8,336 bases of DNA from Faucicola sp032089155. Its GTDB lineage: Bacteria > Pseudomonadota > Gammaproteobacteria > Pseudomonadales > Moraxellaceae. Under the pieces are notes generated by a model that saw only the letters and a program-made list of their open reading frames with translations, was not told where the DNA came from and searched no databases. The stretch lies in the NCBI GenBank assembly GCA_032089155.1, contig DAMDEV010000119.1, forward strand, positions 1 through 8,336, in the 5' to 3' direction. The position numbers and the translations under genes were made by a program. Shown here piece by piece: positions 6,678-8,336 of the stretch (its first letter is position 1; each line of letters starts with the position of its first letter).

Positions 6678-6687
6678 ACTGATCAGT
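6678..6687. promoter_or_regulatory. Perfect palindrome, possible operator
   Basis: ACTGATCAGT is a perfect 10-base palindrome with flanking AAA (6672-6674) and TTT (6691-6693) placed symmetrically. It lies 12 bases upstream of the candidate lipase -35, a usual place for an activator or repressor site. A further half-site, TCAGTC at 6704-6709, is the inverse of GACTGA at 6677-6682. No regulator gene lies nearby. Confidence 0.4.
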
Positions 6688-6803
6688 ATATTTTTTGGCA
6701 ATGTCAGTCGATGCAGTATGTAGGTAAGGTTAAAGGTGAAGTGGTGTATTGGCACAATTGGCGTGCTATCTACAAAAGCAGACACAAATTGTCATTGATT
6801 TTT

Positions 6804-6812
6804 TGCTATGAT
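6804..6812 (+). promoter_or_regulatory. Candidate promoter (extended -10) for the TerC-like gene
   Basis: TGCTATGAT is an extended -10 with five of six -10 bases. TTGTCA at 6789-6794 resembles a -35 but its 12-base spacing is too short, so the TG extension would have to serve instead. A start near 6819 gives a T-rich leader of about 73 bases. Confidence 0.45.
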
Positions 6813-6891
6813 TTGCTAAGGTAACGGCTGATTTTTCGTTTTTGCTGTTTTTATTTTTTGACCCTCATAACAAGAGAATAACTGACCCACT

Positions 6892-8336
6892 ATGTTAGAA
6901 CTACTATCTGACCCGTCAGCGTGGCTAAGCCTTGCGACGCTTGTCATTCTTGAGATTGTTTTAGGTATTGATAATCTTGTCTTTATTGCCATCTTAGCCA
7001 ATAAACTCCCGCCGCATCAGCGCGCTAAAGCCCGTAATCTAGGTCTAGGTCTAGCATTACTGATGCGATTGGTGCTTTTGTCCATGATGTCATGGCTCAT
7101 TACCTTAACCGATCCTGTGCTCACCTTGGGAAGTTTTGATTTATCGGTTCGCGACATTATTTTATTGGTAGGCGGGGTGTTCTTGCTGTTTAAGGCAACG
7201 ACAGAGCTGCATGAGCGGCTAGAAGGAAAACCTGAGCATACTAACCAAAGTAAAGTGCAAGCTGGGTTTATGGCGGTTGTCGCACAGATTGTGATTTTAG
7301 ATGCGGTGTTCTCGTTTGACGCGGTGATTACTGCCGTAGGTATGGCGAAACACCTTGAAATCATGATGGCGGCAGTGGTCATTGCCATGGTATTGATGGT
7401 GGCTGCCTCTAAAGCGCTCACGGAGTTTGTCGGTCGTCATCCAACCGTGGTGATTTTATGCTTAAGTTTCCTATTGATGATTGGCTTTAGCTTGATTGTC
7501 GAAGGACTAGGCTTTCATATGCCAAAAGGTTACTTGTACGCGGCGATTGCGTTCTCAATTTTGATTGAAGCGTTTAACCAAGTAGCAAAACGCAATAAAA
7601 CCAAATACGAAAATCAAATTCCAATTCGTGACCGTACCGCGGATGCGATTTTACGTTTAATGGGTGGTAAAACCGAAGAAGCGGTTACCCCAGAGAATAA
7701 TTCAGAACATTTTGATTTTGATAGTATGCCCTTTGCGCAAGAAGAGCGTTACATGATCAGTGGCGTACTAGCGCTTAATGAGCGCGATGTACATACCATC
7801 ATGACGCCGCGCAATGATATATCCTGGGTCAATATCAACGGTAGCCGCGAAGAAATGCGCGCGCAATTACTTGATACACCGCATAGCTTGTTCCCTGTGT
7901 GCCGAGATACCATTGATAAAGTGCTTGGGGTAGTACGCGCTAAAGACTTTTTGGATTTGCTCGATAACAATGTCGCAGATATTGAAACCGCCATTAAACC
8001 CTTACTTAGTAAGCAGCAGCCTGTGTTTGTGTCAGAGAGCATTGACAATCTAAAGCTGCTTAATATGCTTAAAAAAGCCAAAGGTAATTTGGCGATGGTG
8101 ATTGATGAGTATGGTCAAGTCGCAGGACTAGTGACACCGCTTGATGTACTAGAGGCGATTGCAGGTGAGTTCCCTGATGAAGATGAAACCTTAGAAATTA
8201 TCCCGTATGACGATTATTGGATTGTGGAGGGCACAGCAAGTTTGCACCAACTACGTTTGGAGCTTGACGATCCGGATTTGTTACTCGATGCCGATCAGTT
8301 CACCATTGGCGGGTATTTGATTTCGCAGTTGACCGA
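6892..8336 (+). CDS. TerC family membrane protein fused to CBS/CorC domains (3' truncated)
   Basis: The frame is open to the window edge, giving 481 residues; relatives such as E. coli YoaE/YegH are about 520, so roughly 40 are missing. Residues 1-230 are a TerC-type membrane domain with several helices. Its two acidic signatures are EIVLGIDNLVFIAIL (21-35) and DAVFSFDAVITAVG (137-150), thought to be metal-site residues in this family. A linker (about 235-285) leads to a CBS pair beginning with MTPRND (304-309) and including VIDEYGQVAGLVTPLDVLEA (403-422), then the start of a CorC/HlyC transporter-associated domain (about 434 on, DYWIVEGTASLHQL). A role in metal-ion export or homeostasis is inferred from TerC relatives; the substrate is unknown. 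An in-frame stop at 6883-6885 makes ATG 6892 the first possible ATG, yet no Shine-Dalgarno stands at normal distance. Confidence 0.93.
   Translation, partial: MLELLSDPSAWLSLATLVILEIVLGIDNLVFIAILANKLPPHQRAKARNLGLGLALLMRLVLLSMMSWLITLTDPVLTLGSFDLSVRDIILLVGGVFLLFKATTELHERLEGKPEHTNQSKVQAGFMAVVAQIVILDAVFSFDAVITAVGMAKHLEIMMAAVVIAMVLMVAASKALTEFVGRHPTVVILCLSFLLMIGFSLIVEGLGFHMPKGYLYAAIAFSILIEAFNQVAKRNKTKYENQIPIRDRTADAILRLMGGKTEEAVTPENNSEHFDFDSMPFAQEERYMISGVLALNERDVHTIMTPRNDISWVNINGSREEMRAQLLDTPHSLFPVCRDTIDKVLGVVRAKDFLDLLDNNVADIETAIKPLLSKQQPVFVSESIDNLKLLNMLKKAKGNLAMVIDEYGQVAGLVTPLDVLEAIAGEFPDEDETLEIIPYDDYWIVEGTASLHQLRLELDDPDLLLDADQFTIGGYLISQLT

Larger units (their letters stand above)
6590..6891. other. 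Divergent intergenic region between lipase and TerC-like gene
   Basis: This 302-base AT-rich stretch separates two divergent genes. It holds the lipase Shine-Dalgarno and candidate promoter, a palindrome and a + strand extended -10. A + strand reading frame at 6675-6824 could encode 49 residues (starting MTDQYIFW), but it has no Shine-Dalgarno, its start lies on the palindrome, and it contains the candidate promoter of the next gene; I do not call it a gene. The last part, 6825-6870, is a T-rich leader with no recognisable riboswitch. Confidence 0.5.

Noticed and set aside
6813..6891. A manganese riboswitch of the yybP-ykoY type before the TerC-like gene
   Set aside because: The leader is short, T-rich and lacks the paired stems and conserved GGGGAG-type core; no such structure can be drawn.

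Overview
This is an ordinary chromosomal stretch from a gammaproteobacterium, most likely a member of the Moraxellaceae (Psychrobacter, Moraxella or Acinetobacter-like). The evidence is the gene order ibaG-murA-hisG-hisD, a HisD whose N-terminus is of Acinetobacter type, a short-form HisG, moderate GC content, and a secreted family I lipase with its own foldase. The assignment rests on recalled gene order and protein likeness, not on a search. I found no phage, insertion sequence, CRISPR array, tRNA or rRNA.

Layout. Positions 2-124 hold the last 40 codons of an unrecognised + strand gene. A + strand block follows: ibaG (217-474, BolA-like iron-sulfur/stress protein), murA (495-1760, first committed step of peptidoglycan synthesis), hisG (1774-2436, first step of histidine synthesis, short form needing HisZ) and a small gamma-glutamylcyclotransferase-like gene (2453-2800). 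The spacings are 20, 13 and 16 bases, so these four probably form one transcript. It ends at a clear hairpin terminator at 2866-2893. A 286-base intergenic region (2801-3086) carries that terminator, two short 15-base-period repeats, two competing hairpins and a candidate promoter. hisD (3087-4382, last step of histidine synthesis) is therefore probably transcribed separately from hisG.

On the - strand, and convergent with hisD, lies a two-gene unit: a secreted triacylglycerol lipase (5540-6589) followed 4 bases later by its membrane-anchored foldase lifO (4429-5535). The foldase folds the lipase in the periplasm before export. Upstream of the lipase, a 302-base gap (6590-6891) holds a candidate lipase promoter, a 10-base perfect palindrome that could be an operator, and a + strand extended -10 promoter. 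From 6892 to the window edge runs a 3'-truncated TerC/CBS/CorC membrane protein.

I see no previously undescribed system here. The points most worth a second look are the palindrome upstream of the lipase, the altered PHKGS-region motif of the lipase, the split histidine genes with a GGCT-like gene between them, the 15-base tandem repeats, and a shared extended -10 motif in front of three transcription units.
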